NCBI RefSeq assembly: GCF_014203015.1
Contig: NZ_JACHIB010000013.1
Coordinates: 1 to 64,000 of the forward strand
Reading direction: 5' to 3'
Source: Castellaniella defragrans
GTDB taxonomy: Bacteria; Pseudomonadota; Gammaproteobacteria; Burkholderiales; Burkholderiaceae_B
Length of the DNA stretch: 64,000 nucleotides
Under the pieces are notes generated by a model, which worked only from the letters and a program-made list of their open reading frames with translations, was not told the origin of the DNA and did no database searches. A program made the translations under genes and the position numbers. Positions 15,470 to 23,712 of the stretch are shown piece by piece; within the stretch, counting starts at the first letter, position 1; every line of letters starts with the position of its first letter.

Positions 15470-15911
15470 GTTGCGGCGACGACGGCACGCTGGTGCTGCA
15501 CGGCAATGTGGATATCCGGCAGATTTCGCTGGCCTTCGATGGCAGTGGGCGCGTCGTGCAGTTGCGTGCCGAGGAAGACGACCGCGTGAAGGCAGGAGCC
15601 GTGCTGGGCTTGCTGGACACTCGCGCAGTGGTGCTGCAGGCCGAGCAGGCCCAGGCAGCGAATCCGACCTGGGCAGGGTCAAGCCCGGCCAGAACGCGCG
15701 CGTGACCACGGATGGCGCCCCCGACCGGTCCATCGAGGGCAAGGTCGGCCACATCTCGTCGGTGGCCGAGTTCACACCCAAGTCGGTGCAGACCGAGGAA
15801 CTGCGTACCAGCCTCGTCTACGAGGTGCGGGTGCTCGTCGAGGATCCGCACGACGTGCTGCGTCTGGGGCGGCCGGCGACGGTTTGCCTGATGGCTGGCG
15901 CCGCGCAGTGA
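15470..15911 (+). pseudogene. Remnant of a HlyD/YbhG-type membrane fusion protein
   Basis: Two open stretches in different frames encode the ends of a periplasmic adaptor. The first (about 15470-15660) has [19 protein letters not shown] and [13 protein letters not shown], the lipoyl-type entry. The second (about 15666-15911) has [18 protein letters not shown] and the C-terminal [16 protein letters not shown]. The long coiled-coil middle and the N-terminal anchor are missing, and the frame changes near 15660. It overlaps the following ABC gene (GTGA), showing that the two were once coupled. Confidence 0.7.
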
Positions 15912-16432
15912 GCGACAGCGGCGCAACCGTTCTCGCCGCGGCCCTGCGCAAGACCTTCGAGGCACCGGGCGGCGGGCCGCTGCATGCCGTCGACGAGGTG
16001 TCGCTGCGCGTGCGCCCGGGCGAGCTGACGGCGCTGGTCGGCCCGGACGGTGCCGGCAAGACCACCCTGATGCGCATGATGGCCGGGTTGCTCAAGCCGG
16101 ACGCGGGGACATTGCGCGTGCTCGGCATCGACGTCGCCAAAGACCTGAAGGCAGTGCAGGACCGGATCAGCTGCATGCCGCAGCGCTTCGGCCTGTACGA
16201 GGACCTCAGCGTGCAGGAGAACCTGGACCTGTACGTCGACCTGCATGGCGTGCCGCGGGAGGTTCGCCGCGAACGCTTTGCGCGCATGCTGGAGATGACC
16301 GACATGGCGCGCTTCACCGGCCGCCCGGCCGGCAAGCTGTCGGGCGGCATGAAGCAGAAGTGCGTGGGGGGCGCGTGGCTGCGCTTGAGCCGAAGATCTT
16401 CTGATTTGTTTGGCGCGTGTCCTTCCATGTAA
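15908..16432 (+). pseudogene. Truncated ABC transporter ATP-binding protein (YbhF-like)
   Basis: It starts at GTG 15908 and encodes a normal ABC domain start: [20 protein letters not shown], Walker [11 protein letters not shown], the Q-loop region [20 protein letters not shown], and the signature [10 protein letters not shown]. Homology stops dead at 16360, right after the signature, so Walker B, the H-loop and any second ATPase or permease half are gone. The following residues to 16432 are out of context. With the TetR and HlyD remnants it marks a deleted drug-export operon. Confidence 0.85.
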
Positions 16433-16524
16433 AAATGGCGCAGCCGGGCGATGGCTGGTTTTGTCCATGGCCCGCCGCCCAGTCTCGGGTAGCCTGGAGC
16501 CTCAACTCGCAAGGAATGATCAGT

Positions 16525-17751
16525 ATGGCCATTATCGAAGGATTTCGCGTCCGGAACTTCCGTGCGTTGCGCGATGTGACGCTGGGAAAATTATCTGGCC
16601 AGGGAGGCGAGCCCCTGACGCCTTTTACAGTGGTCGTCGGCAAGAACGGTGTAGGCAAGAGCTCCTTGTTCGATGCGTTCGGCTTCGTGGCCGACTGTCT
16701 GGCCATGGATGTGGAAACGGCGTGCGATTTGAAGCAGCGTGGCGGTTTCGAGCGGTTGCGGTCGAAAGGGGTGGATGAGCCGATCCGCTTCGAGATCTAT
16801 TATCGGGAGGAACCCAAGGAACGGCCCATTACCTACGAGCTTTCCATCAATCTGGACACCTCGGGAAGGCCGTTCGTCGAATCGGAGGTGCTCAAGCAGC
16901 GCCGCAAAGGGCAGAAGCACGGCCGGCCGTACCCCTTTTTGCGACTAGACCATGGCAAGGGCAAGGTATGGGCGGGCGAAGAAGCGCTTGAAATCGAAGG
17001 CGAAGAAGATCGCGCCCAGACGGACGTGGAACTGACCGATCCGCGTCAACTGGGCATCGCCACGCTGGGTACCCTGAAGGAACATCCGCGCATCAAGCGA
17101 TTCCGCGACTTCCTGAAGGGCTGGTATCTTTCGTATTTCTACCCCGATGCGGCGCGCAGCCTGCCCAGCGCAGGGCCACAGCGGCATCTGAATGTGCATG
17201 GAGACAATATCGGCAATGTCGTGCAGTTCATGGAGCGGGAGCACAAGGATCGGTTCAGGAACATTCTGGATCGTATCGCCAGCAAGATCCCCGGCATTGC
17301 CAGGATCGACACGGAGGTGACGGCGGACAAGCGGGTGTTGCTGCGTTTCAATGATGGCGCGTTCGACGATCCATTCTTTGCGCAGCAGATGTCCGATGGC
17401 ACGCTCAAGGTGTTTGCCTATCTTCTGCTGCTGGAAGATCCCGATCCGCCGCCATTCATCTGCATCGAGGAGCCCGAGAATGGCTTGTATCACAAGCTGC
17501 TGGAGGCCCTGGCGCAGGAGTTTCGTGCGCATGCAAGCGGCAAGAAACATGCGCCACAGATTTTTGTGACGACGCATCAACCGTATTTCGTCGATGCGCT
17601 GGCACCCGAGGAAGTGTGGATTCTGGAAAAGGGCGCCGATGGCTATTCGACGATACGCCGAGTATCCGAATTGGAGATGGTCAGGAACCTGGTGGCCGAA
17701 GGCTTGCCGCTGGGTGGACTGTGGTACAGCGATTATCTCGATGCGAGGTAG
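16525..17751 (+). CDS. AAA ATPase of the RecF/OLD-like (AAA_21) type
   Basis: A 408-residue SMC/ABC-related ATPase with head motifs in order: Walker A GKNGVGKSS (39-47), a signature-like QMSDGTLKVFAYL, Walker B PPFICIEEPENGLYHKL, and the His-switch FVTTHQPYFVDAL. A middle insertion (about 90-260) replaces a long coiled coil. ATG 16525 has AAGGA 9 bases upstream; ATG 16516 is too close. The next gene starts 2 bases after its stop and encodes a DUF4276 (TOPRIM-like, RloB-related) protein. Such ATPase plus DUF4276 pairs recur in defence contexts (RloAB/AbiL-like), so this was probably the sensor-motor half of an abortive-infection-type system. Confidence 0.85.
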   Translation: MAIIEGFRVRNFRALRDVTLGKLSGQGGEPLTPFTVVVGKNGVGKSSLFDAFGFVADCLAMDVETACDLKQRGGFERLRSKGVDEPIRFEIYYREEPKERPITYELSINLDTSGRPFVESEVLKQRRKGQKHGRPYPFLRLDHGKGKVWAGEEALEIEGEEDRAQTDVELTDPRQLGIATLGTLKEHPRIKRFRDFLKGWYLSYFYPDAARSLPSAGPQRHLNVHGDNIGNVVQFMEREHKDRFRNILDRIASKIPGIARIDTEVTADKRVLLRFNDGAFDDPFFAQQMSDGTLKVFAYLLLLEDPDPPPFICIEEPENGLYHKLLEALAQEFRAHASGKKHAPQIFVTTHQPYFVDALAPEEVWILEKGADGYSTIRRVSELEMVRNLVAEGLPLGGLWYSDYLDAR

Positions 17752-17753
17752 GC

Positions 17754-18074
17754 ATGCACATCGAGTTTCTGGTGGAAGATGTATCGGGAGAGAAGCTGCT
17801 CGAAGCCGTACTGCCCAAGCTGCTTGGCGGACAGGGCGATCCGCACACATGGCGAACGCATTCTTACAAAGGTATTGGGCGCGTCCCGAAGCATTTGAAG
17901 CCTGGTACGGATGCATCGAAACGGATACTGCTTGACCGACTGCCTTTGGCATTGCGGGGGTACGGTAAAACCCCTGGTATCGATGCCGTCGTGGTGGTAT
18001 TGGCCCCCTGCTGGATCCAGATCGCAACCTCTAGCCCAGTTTTGGCAAACTGCGTGAGGGCCTGCGCCGTTTGA
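17754..18074 (+). pseudogene. DUF4276 (TOPRIM/RloB-like) protein, truncated
   Basis: It begins like DUF4276 proteins: MHIEFLVEDVSGEKLLEAVL, with the conserved acidic residues after the first strand, then THSYKGIGRVPKHL and the strand GIDAVVVVL. At that point the expected Asp-rich TOPRIM motif is lost, and the frame runs into a short random tail ending at 18074. Another frame just downstream reads FGKLREGLRRLIAP, which looks like the continuation, so a frameshift near 18000 followed by loss of the 3' half at the 80-bp repeats is likely. The paired ATPase is intact but probably has no working partner. Confidence 0.65.
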
Positions 18075-18147
18075 TCGCGCCATGAGCGCCGTCGAAACCG
18101 CAACATCCGTTGATGGATCCTCGCGGCATGCAAGCCGTGAGAAGGAC

Positions 18148-18411
18148 GCAAGCCGAAGGCGCAGCGTGGGGGGCCCTGTTTTGCCGCCGGGCCGCCCCAA
18201 GGCAAAATGCGCCCCCCGTGGGGGGGCAGCAAGCCGAAGGCGCAGCGTGGGGGGCCCTGTTTTGCCGCCGGGCCGCCCCAAGGCAAAATGCGCCCCCCGT
18301 GGGGGGCAGCAAGCCGAAGGCGCAGCGTGGGGGGCCTGTTTTGCCGCCGGGCCGCCCCAAGGCAAAATGCGCCCCCCCAAGGGGGGGCAGCAAGCCGAAG
18401 GCGCAGCGTGA
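18148..18411. repeat. 80-bp tandem repeat, three copies plus a partial
   Basis: Units begin at 18148, 18229, 18309 and 18390 (periods 81, 80, 81), the last being partial. Each unit contains GCAAGCCGAAGGCGCAGCG, a hairpin built on TTGCC...GGCAA, and a C-run/G-run hairpin GCCCCCC-GTG-GGGGGC. This resembles the intergenic palindromic repeats common in Burkholderiales, here amplified in tandem, and it may end transcription from both sides. It lies between the broken DUF4276 gene and the end of rdgC. Confidence 0.9.
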
Positions 18412-18423
18412 GGGGCCCTATTT

Positions 18424-19329
18424 CTATTTCGTATCCGACCGCATCCCGCCCAGCGCCGCGACCAGGTCGTCCAGCAGGCGCGCCAGCTCGCCCGCCATCA
18501 GGGCGAAGTCGGCCTCGAACTGCTCGGCCTCGTTGGCGGCCTGGGCGTCCTGGTGTTCCTTCAGCACGTCCAGCGGCGCCACGCGCTTGATGTCCAGGTT
18601 GTCGGTCAGCACGAAGGACACGCGGTCGTTCCAGGTCATGGCCAGGCGCGTGCACTGCTTGCCCGCCTGGACGTGGCGGCGGACCTCGTCGAGCTCCACC
18701 GTCTGGCGCACGTAGCGCACGGTGGCGCGCGACTCGCCGGTGGAGCGCAGTTCCGTGTCCTGGTCGACGGAGAAGCCGGCCGGGGGTTCGTCCTCGGACA
18801 GCCACAGCGTCATGGCGGCCGCGGGCGACATCTCCACGTGCAGCGGCACGATGGGGAAGGGCGTGAGCGTCTTGGCCAGCAGGCTCAGGACCTCGTCGCT
18901 GCGCGCGGCGGCCGCGGCGTCGATGGCCACCCAGCGGTTCACGGTGTCGATCCAGATCCGCGTGTCGTGGGCGATGACGAAGGCGCGCGGCAGCAGCTCC
19001 ATCGTCATCTGCTCCTTGATCTCCTTCATCTGCTTGCGCCCGGGCTTGTAGCCCTGCTGCTCCTCGATCTGCAGGGCGCGCGCGCGGCTGGCCTGGTTGA
19101 CGACCGTGGCCGGCAGCAGCTTCTTTTCAGTGTGCAGGTTCAGCAGGATCTGGCCGTGCTGCGCGTAGACCAGGCCGCTGTCCTCGCGCGGCGGCAGCCA
19201 GCCCGACACCTGGCTGTCCTGGCTGCCGCCGGGCTGGAAGGCGAGCGGCTCCAGGGCCGCTTCGAGGTCGGCGGGGGTCAGGGAGGCGTTGGGGGCGAGG
19301 CGATAGAGTTTGAGATTCTTGAACCACAT
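18424..19329 (-). CDS. rdgC: Recombination-associated protein RdgC
   Basis: This 301-residue protein is RdgC, a nucleoid-associated ring-shaped dimer that binds double-stranded DNA and restrains RecA filament formation. The N-terminal [11 protein letters not shown], the [16 protein letters not shown] segment, [11 protein letters not shown] and the [16 protein letters not shown] region are family hallmarks. The C-terminal part carries the dimer/ring contacts. It is the first clearly core chromosomal gene from the left and marks the right boundary of the variable region. No obvious partner genes. Confidence 0.93.
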   Translation of the reverse strand: MWFKNLKLYRLAPNASLTPADLEAALEPLAFQPGGSQDSQVSGWLPPREDSGLVYAQHGQILLNLHTEKKLLPATVVNQASRARALQIEEQQGYKPGRKQMKEIKEQMTMELLPRAFVIAHDTRIWIDTVNRWVAIDAAAAARSDEVLSLLAKTLTPFPIVPLHVEMSPAAAMTLWLSEDEPPAGFSVDQDTELRSTGESRATVRYVRQTVELDEVRRHVQAGKQCTRLAMTWNDRVSFVLTDNLDIKRVAPLDVLKEHQDAQAANEAEQFEADFALMAGELARLLDDLVAALGGMRSDTK

Positions 19330-19563
19330 GGTCTTGTACGGCGGGGCCGGCGGGCGGCGGTGAAAATGGGCCTTGATTGTACGCGGTAAAGTCTCCGGCG
19401 GCCGATCCCGTGCAGCGCACAGGCGCGGCGGCGCGCGTAGGGGCCGGCGGGCGATTGGTATATGCTATGCCTCCATCGAATCCGGCATCGCGGGCCGGCA
19501 ATCTTGAAATGCGCGGGCGCGCCGGCGGACCGGCGGGCGCACGACGATCGAAAGGAAGGCGCA

Positions 19564-21558
19564 ATGTGCGGTTTGGCGGGTTTTCTGGACAGCGGCGGCG
19601 GGCGTGACGCGCATGCGGCCGCCGTCATCCTGGAGCGTATGGCCGGCACCATCGTGTCGCGCGGGCCGGACGACGCCGGCGTCTGGGCCGACGGCTCGGG
19701 CATCGGGCTGGCCCACCGGCGCCTGTCCATCCTGGACCTTTCGGCGGCGGGGCACCAGCCCATGGCGGGCCCCTCGGGGCGCCACGTGATCGTCTTCAAC
19801 GGCGAGATCTACAACCACCTGGACCTGCGCCGGGAACTGGAGCAGTCCGGCCTGGCGCCGGGCTGGCGCGGCCATTCGGACACCGAAACCCTGCTGGCGG
19901 GCTTCGCGGCCTGGGGCATCCGGGCGACGGTGGAGCGCTGCATCGGCATGTTCGCCTTCGCCGTCTGGGACACGCAGGCGCGCGTCCTGACCCTGGGACG
20001 CGACCGCCTGGGCGAAAAGCCCCTGTACTACGGCTGGCAGGGCGCCGGGGACGAGGCCTGCTTCCTGTTCGGCTCCGAGCTCCAGGCGCTGCGGGCGCAT
20101 CCGCGCTGCGCGGCGGACGTCGACCGCGACGCCCTGTGCCTGCTGATGCGGTACAACTACATTCCCGCGCCCCATTCCATCTACCGCGGCATCTCCAAGC
20201 TGCCGGCGGGCTGCCTGCTGACGGTGTCGCTCGACCGGCGCGAGCCGCGGATCGAGGCCTACTGGTCGCTCGTGGAGGTCGCCGTGGCCGGCAGCCGCGC
20301 GCCGTTCGCCGGGTCCGACCAGGAAGCCGCCGATGCGCTGGAGGATCTGCTCAAGTCCGCCGTGCGCCAGCAGATGCTCGCCGACGTGCCGCTGGGCGCC
20401 TTCCTGTCGGGGGGCATCGATTCCTCGACCGTGGTGGCGCTGATGCAGGTCCAGTCCGCGCGGCCGGTCAAGACCTTTTCCATCGGTTTCCACGAGCAGG
20501 ACTACAACGAGGCCGAGCACGCCCAGGCGGTCGCCCGGCACCTGGGCACCGAGCATACCGAGCTGTACGTCACGCCGGAACAGGCGCTGGACGTCATCCC
20601 CCGGCTGCCCGACCTGTACAGCGAGCCCTTCGCCGATTCCTCGCAGATCCCGACCTTCCTGGTGGCGCAGCTGGCGCGCCGGCATGTCACGGTCGCGCTG
20701 TCGGGCGACGCGGGAGACGAACTGTTCGCCGGCTACGGCCGCTACCTGCACAACAGCCGGCGCTGGAACCGCTTCGCGCGTGTGCCGCACGGCCTGCGGC
20801 GGCTGGCGGCCGCAGGCATCCGTACGCTGTCGCCCGAGGCCTGGAACGCCGTGTTCCGGCCGCTGCGGCCGGTGCTGCCTGGACCGCTGCGCAGCGCCCT
20901 GGCCGGCGAAAAAATGCACCGGGGCGCCCGCATGCTGTCGGCCGGGCGCATCGACGACCTGTACCTGGAGTCGATCACCCGCTGGGAGCCGGCGGACGTG
21001 GTGATTGGCGGCCGCGAGCCCCCGACCTGCCTGCGCGGCCGGCCCCTGCCGCTGGAAGGCCTGGACGACATCCAGCGCCTGATGGTCCTGGACACCGTCA
21101 GCTATCTGCCCGATGACATCCTGGCCAAGGTGGACCGGGCCGCCATGGGCGTATCCCTGGAAGGCCGCATGCCGTTCCAGGACCACCGGGTGGTGGAATT
21201 CGCCTGGCGGCTGCCGCAGTCCATGAAACTGCGCGGCGGCACGACCAAATGGATCCTGCGGCAGGTGCTGTACCGGCACGTCCCCCGGGAACTGATCGAG
21301 CGGCCCAAGATGGGGTTCAGCGTCCCCGTGGACCATTGGCTGCGCGGCCCGCTGCGCGACTGGGCGGAAAGCCTGCTGGACGAATCGCGCCTGCGGCGCG
21401 AAGGCTTTCTGCGGCCGGAGCCGATCCGGCGGATGTGGGCGGAGCATGTGTCCGGGCGCCACAACGGGCAGTATCCCCTGTGGGGCGTGCTGATGTTCCA
21501 GGCCTGGCTGGAACGGACGCGGGAGCGCGGCGCATCCGGCGCGGGCCTGGAAGGATAA
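19564..21558 (+). CDS. asnB: Asparagine synthetase (glutamine-hydrolysing)
   Basis: A 664-residue class II glutamine amidotransferase synthetase that converts Asp, Gln and ATP to Asn and Glu. Cys2 (MCGLAGF) is the glutaminase nucleophile. RGPDD, FNGEIYNH and HSDTETLL belong to the Ntn-hydrolase domain. The synthetase domain starts near residue 240 with the PP-loop LSGGIDSS and later has SGDAGDELFAGYGRY. GAAAGGAAGG precedes ATG 19564, which is fixed by the required Cys2. With about 660 residues and a neighbouring manC, it resembles the asnB-type enzymes found in surface-polysaccharide loci as well as true Asn biosynthesis. Divergent from rdgC. Confidence 0.92.
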   Translation: MCGLAGFLDSGGGRDAHAAAVILERMAGTIVSRGPDDAGVWADGSGIGLAHRRLSILDLSAAGHQPMAGPSGRHVIVFNGEIYNHLDLRRELEQSGLAPGWRGHSDTETLLAGFAAWGIRATVERCIGMFAFAVWDTQARVLTLGRDRLGEKPLYYGWQGAGDEACFLFGSELQALRAHPRCAADVDRDALCLLMRYNYIPAPHSIYRGISKLPAGCLLTVSLDRREPRIEAYWSLVEVAVAGSRAPFAGSDQEAADALEDLLKSAVRQQMLADVPLGAFLSGGIDSSTVVALMQVQSARPVKTFSIGFHEQDYNEAEHAQAVARHLGTEHTELYVTPEQALDVIPRLPDLYSEPFADSSQIPTFLVAQLARRHVTVALSGDAGDELFAGYGRYLHNSRRWNRFARVPHGLRRLAAAGIRTLSPEAWNAVFRPLRPVLPGPLRSALAGEKMHRGARMLSAGRIDDLYLESITRWEPADVVIGGREPPTCLRGRPLPLEGLDDIQRLMVLDTVSYLPDDILAKVDRAAMGVSLEGRMPFQDHRVVEFAWRLPQSMKLRGGTTKWILRQVLYRHVPRELIERPKMGFSVPVDHWLRGPLRDWAESLLDESRLRREGFLRPEPIRRMWAEHVSGRHNGQYPLWGVLMFQAWLERTRERGASGAGLEG

Positions 21559-21733
21559 AGGCCCCAAGGACGTGCATCCGCGCGCCTTCCGCCCCTGGGG
21601 ATGCGCTAAGATCGCATCCAGACGCCGTCTCCGAAGCGGCGGGGGGCCGGCCGCCGGCTGCTCGATGGCCGGCCCATTCCTTGATCAACCCTGAGCGTTT
21701 GCCCGATGAACGGATCGTTTTCCCCGAAGCGCC

Positions 21734-23224
21734 ATGTCTCCTGAAACCCTGCCGCTGCGCGTCGTCCTGCTGGTCGGGGGATCGGGGACGCGGCTGTGGC
21801 CGATGTCGCGGGAGCATCATCCCAAGCAGTTCCTGCCGCTGTTCGACGGCCGTTCCCCCTTGCAGGACACCTGGCTGCGCGTCGCGGACCTGCCGCAGGG
21901 CGCCCCCATCGCCGTGGCCAACGAAACGTACCGCTTCCTCGCGGCCGAGCATCTGCGCCAGGCCGGCTTTCCGGCCCAGGGCACGCTCATCCTCGAACCC
22001 GAGGGCCGCAACACGGCCCCCGCCATCGCCCTGGCCGCGCTGCGCGCGACGCGCGACGGCGCCGACGCCCTGCTGCTGGTCCTGCCCTCGGACCACGCCC
22101 TGGAGGATCGCGCCGCCTTCAGGCAGGCGGTGCAGCGCGCCTCGCCGGCGGCGCGCGCGGGCTGGCTGGTGACCTTCGGGGTGGCGCCGGACCGGCCCGA
22201 GACGGGCTACGGCTACGTGCGCGCCAGCGCCGAGCCGCTGGACGGCCTGCCCGGCGTCCACGCGGTCGAGTCCTTTTCCGAGAAGCCGGACGCGCAGCGC
22301 GCCGCCGCCTACCTGGCGGCGGGCAACTACCACTGGAACAGCGGCATGTTCCTGTTCCGGGCCTCGGCCTACCTGGACGCCCTGGGCCGCCTGCGCCCGG
22401 ACATCCTGCGGGCGTGCCGGGCCGCCATGGCGCGCACCCGCGACGACGGGGACTTCACGCGGATCGAGGCGGCGGCGTTTCTCGGCTGCCCCGCGGAATC
22501 CGTGGACTATGCCGTCATGGAGCACGCCGACAAGGTGGCGATGGTCGGGCTGGCCGCCGGCTGGAGCGACATCGGCTCCTGGGACGCCTTGTGGCGGATC
22601 GCCGCGCGCGACGGCGAGGGCAACGCGCTGCAGGGCGACGTCCAGGCGGTCGGCTGCCGCAACGTCTACGCACGCAGCGACGGCCGCCTGGTTTCCCTGC
22701 TGGGGCTGGAGGACGTGGTGGTGGTCGATACCGCGGATGCGGTGCTGGTCGCGGCGCGCGACCGGGTGCAGGACATCCGCGGCCTGGTCGCCGAGCTGAA
22801 AGGCCAGGGGCGCCCGGAGGCGCTCGTGTCGCATCGGGTCTTCAGGCCCTGGGGGCATTACGAGTCGATCGACGCGGGAGACCGGTTCCAGGTCAAGCGC
22901 ATCATCGTGCGCCCCGGGGAGCGCCTGTCGCTGCAGCTGCACCATCACCGGGCCGAGCACTGGATCGTCGTCAAGGGGACGGCGCGGGTCACGCGCGACG
23001 GCGAGACGTTCTTCCTGACCGAGAACCAGTCCGCCTACATCCCCCTGGGTACCAAGCACCGCCTGGAAAACCCCGGCACCATTCCGCTGGAACTGATCGA
23101 GGTGCAGTCCGGCACCTACCTGGGCGAGGACGACATCGTGCGCTTCGAGGACGCCTACGGGCGCAGCGAGACGGCGGGAGCGGGCCTGGCGGAACTGCCC
23201 GAGGAGGATCTTTCGGGCGGCTAG
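21734..23224 (+). CDS. manC: Mannose-1-phosphate guanylyltransferase / mannose-6-phosphate isomerase
   Basis: A 496-residue bifunctional enzyme of the AlgA/ManC type, making GDP-mannose from Man-1-P and GTP and interconverting Man-6-P and Fru-6-P. The nucleotidyltransferase domain opens with VVLLVGGSGTRLWPMSRE and has VLPSDHALED and the YHWNSGMFLF loop. The C-terminal cupin isomerase domain shows FRPWGHYESID, LSLQLHHHRAEHWIVVKG with metal-binding His residues, and YIPLGTKHRLENPG. It lies 175 bases after asnB in the same orientation. GDP-mannose would feed exopolysaccharide or LPS, but no glycosyltransferases are adjacent. Confidence 0.92.
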   Translation: MSPETLPLRVVLLVGGSGTRLWPMSREHHPKQFLPLFDGRSPLQDTWLRVADLPQGAPIAVANETYRFLAAEHLRQAGFPAQGTLILEPEGRNTAPAIALAALRATRDGADALLLVLPSDHALEDRAAFRQAVQRASPAARAGWLVTFGVAPDRPETGYGYVRASAEPLDGLPGVHAVESFSEKPDAQRAAAYLAAGNYHWNSGMFLFRASAYLDALGRLRPDILRACRAAMARTRDDGDFTRIEAAAFLGCPAESVDYAVMEHADKVAMVGLAAGWSDIGSWDALWRIAARDGEGNALQGDVQAVGCRNVYARSDGRLVSLLGLEDVVVVDTADAVLVAARDRVQDIRGLVAELKGQGRPEALVSHRVFRPWGHYESIDAGDRFQVKRIIVRPGERLSLQLHHHRAEHWIVVKGTARVTRDGETFFLTENQSAYIPLGTKHRLENPGTIPLELIEVQSGTYLGEDDIVRFEDAYGRSETAGAGLAELPEEDLSGG

Positions 23225-23252
23225 GACCCGCTGGCTTCGGCTTCCGGCATCC

Positions 23253-23294
23253 CGCGTTCGATATTCCGCGTTCGATATTCCGCGTTCGATATCC
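23253..23294. repeat. Three tandem 14-bp repeats
   Basis: CGCGTTCGATATTC occurs at 23253-23266 and 23267-23280 exactly, and at 23281-23294 with a change at the thirteenth base. AT-containing repeats in such GC-rich sequence stand out. Function unknown. Confidence 0.9.
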
Positions 23295-23408
23295 GGTCTC
23301 CAGCCCATCCAGCATCCAGTACCCGGCATGGGATCCAGGCGCAGGACGCCCGGTTCCTGGCTTTCGGGCTGGGCGCTGGACCCCGGGCGCGCTGGCCTCC
23401 AGCGCTGG

Positions 23409-23436
23409 AAAAAAACGGCCCGGACGAGGCCGGGCC
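23409..23436 (-). terminator. Rho-independent terminator of the transporter operon
   Basis: Read on the minus strand, a GGCCCGG/CCGGGCC 7-bp stem (23417-23436) with a 6-base loop is followed by G and seven T (23415-23409). It would end transcripts coming from the transporter gene. Confidence 0.8.
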
Positions 23437-23712
23437 GGGAGGGCATCCGTCCGCGCGCACGAAAAGGAGCTCGCGGGGGGCGCGGACGGCGGCAGCCGGC
23501 GGCTGGGATGCCCGGGCGGACAAAGGGGATCGAAGCGCCCGGGCAAGCGTCGGCGTGCCCCGCCATTCTAGAGCCGCGCGCCTGACGCGACTCTGAATTG
23601 CGGCCCCGGACCGCACTCCTGAATCGCATTCCTGGATCACGGCCCTGGATCACGGCCCTGGATCGTCACCAGCCTGCGCGAGTTGCTCGCCGGAGACCGT
23701 GAATCCGGCGTC

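Larger units (their letters stand above)
23225..23712. other. Repeat-rich intergenic region
   Basis: No gene is supported. It holds a 14-bp unit repeated three times (23253-23294), a minus-strand terminator (23409-23436) and a 13-bp unit repeated from 23631 (CCTGGATCACGGC, starts at 23631, 23644 and 23657). It separates the convergent manC and transporter genes. Confidence 0.6.

Noticed and set aside
16525-18074. Retron or Gabija system
   Set aside because: No reverse transcriptase, and no UvrD-like helicase partner; the DUF4276 partner points to an RloAB/AbiL-like pair.
18148-18411. CRISPR array
   Set aside because: The units are adjoining 80-bp palindromic repeats with no unique spacers and no cas genes.
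18110-18715. Long open frames across the 80-bp repeats
   Set aside because: Frames stay open only because of repeat composition; they run antisense into rdgC.
19465-21567. 700-codon minus-strand frame opposite asnB
   Set aside because: A shadow of a GC-rich real gene; no domain, and asnB is unambiguous.
21317-23653. 778-codon minus-strand frame opposite manC
   Set aside because: Mirror frame with Arg/Gly/Pro-rich composition and no motifs.
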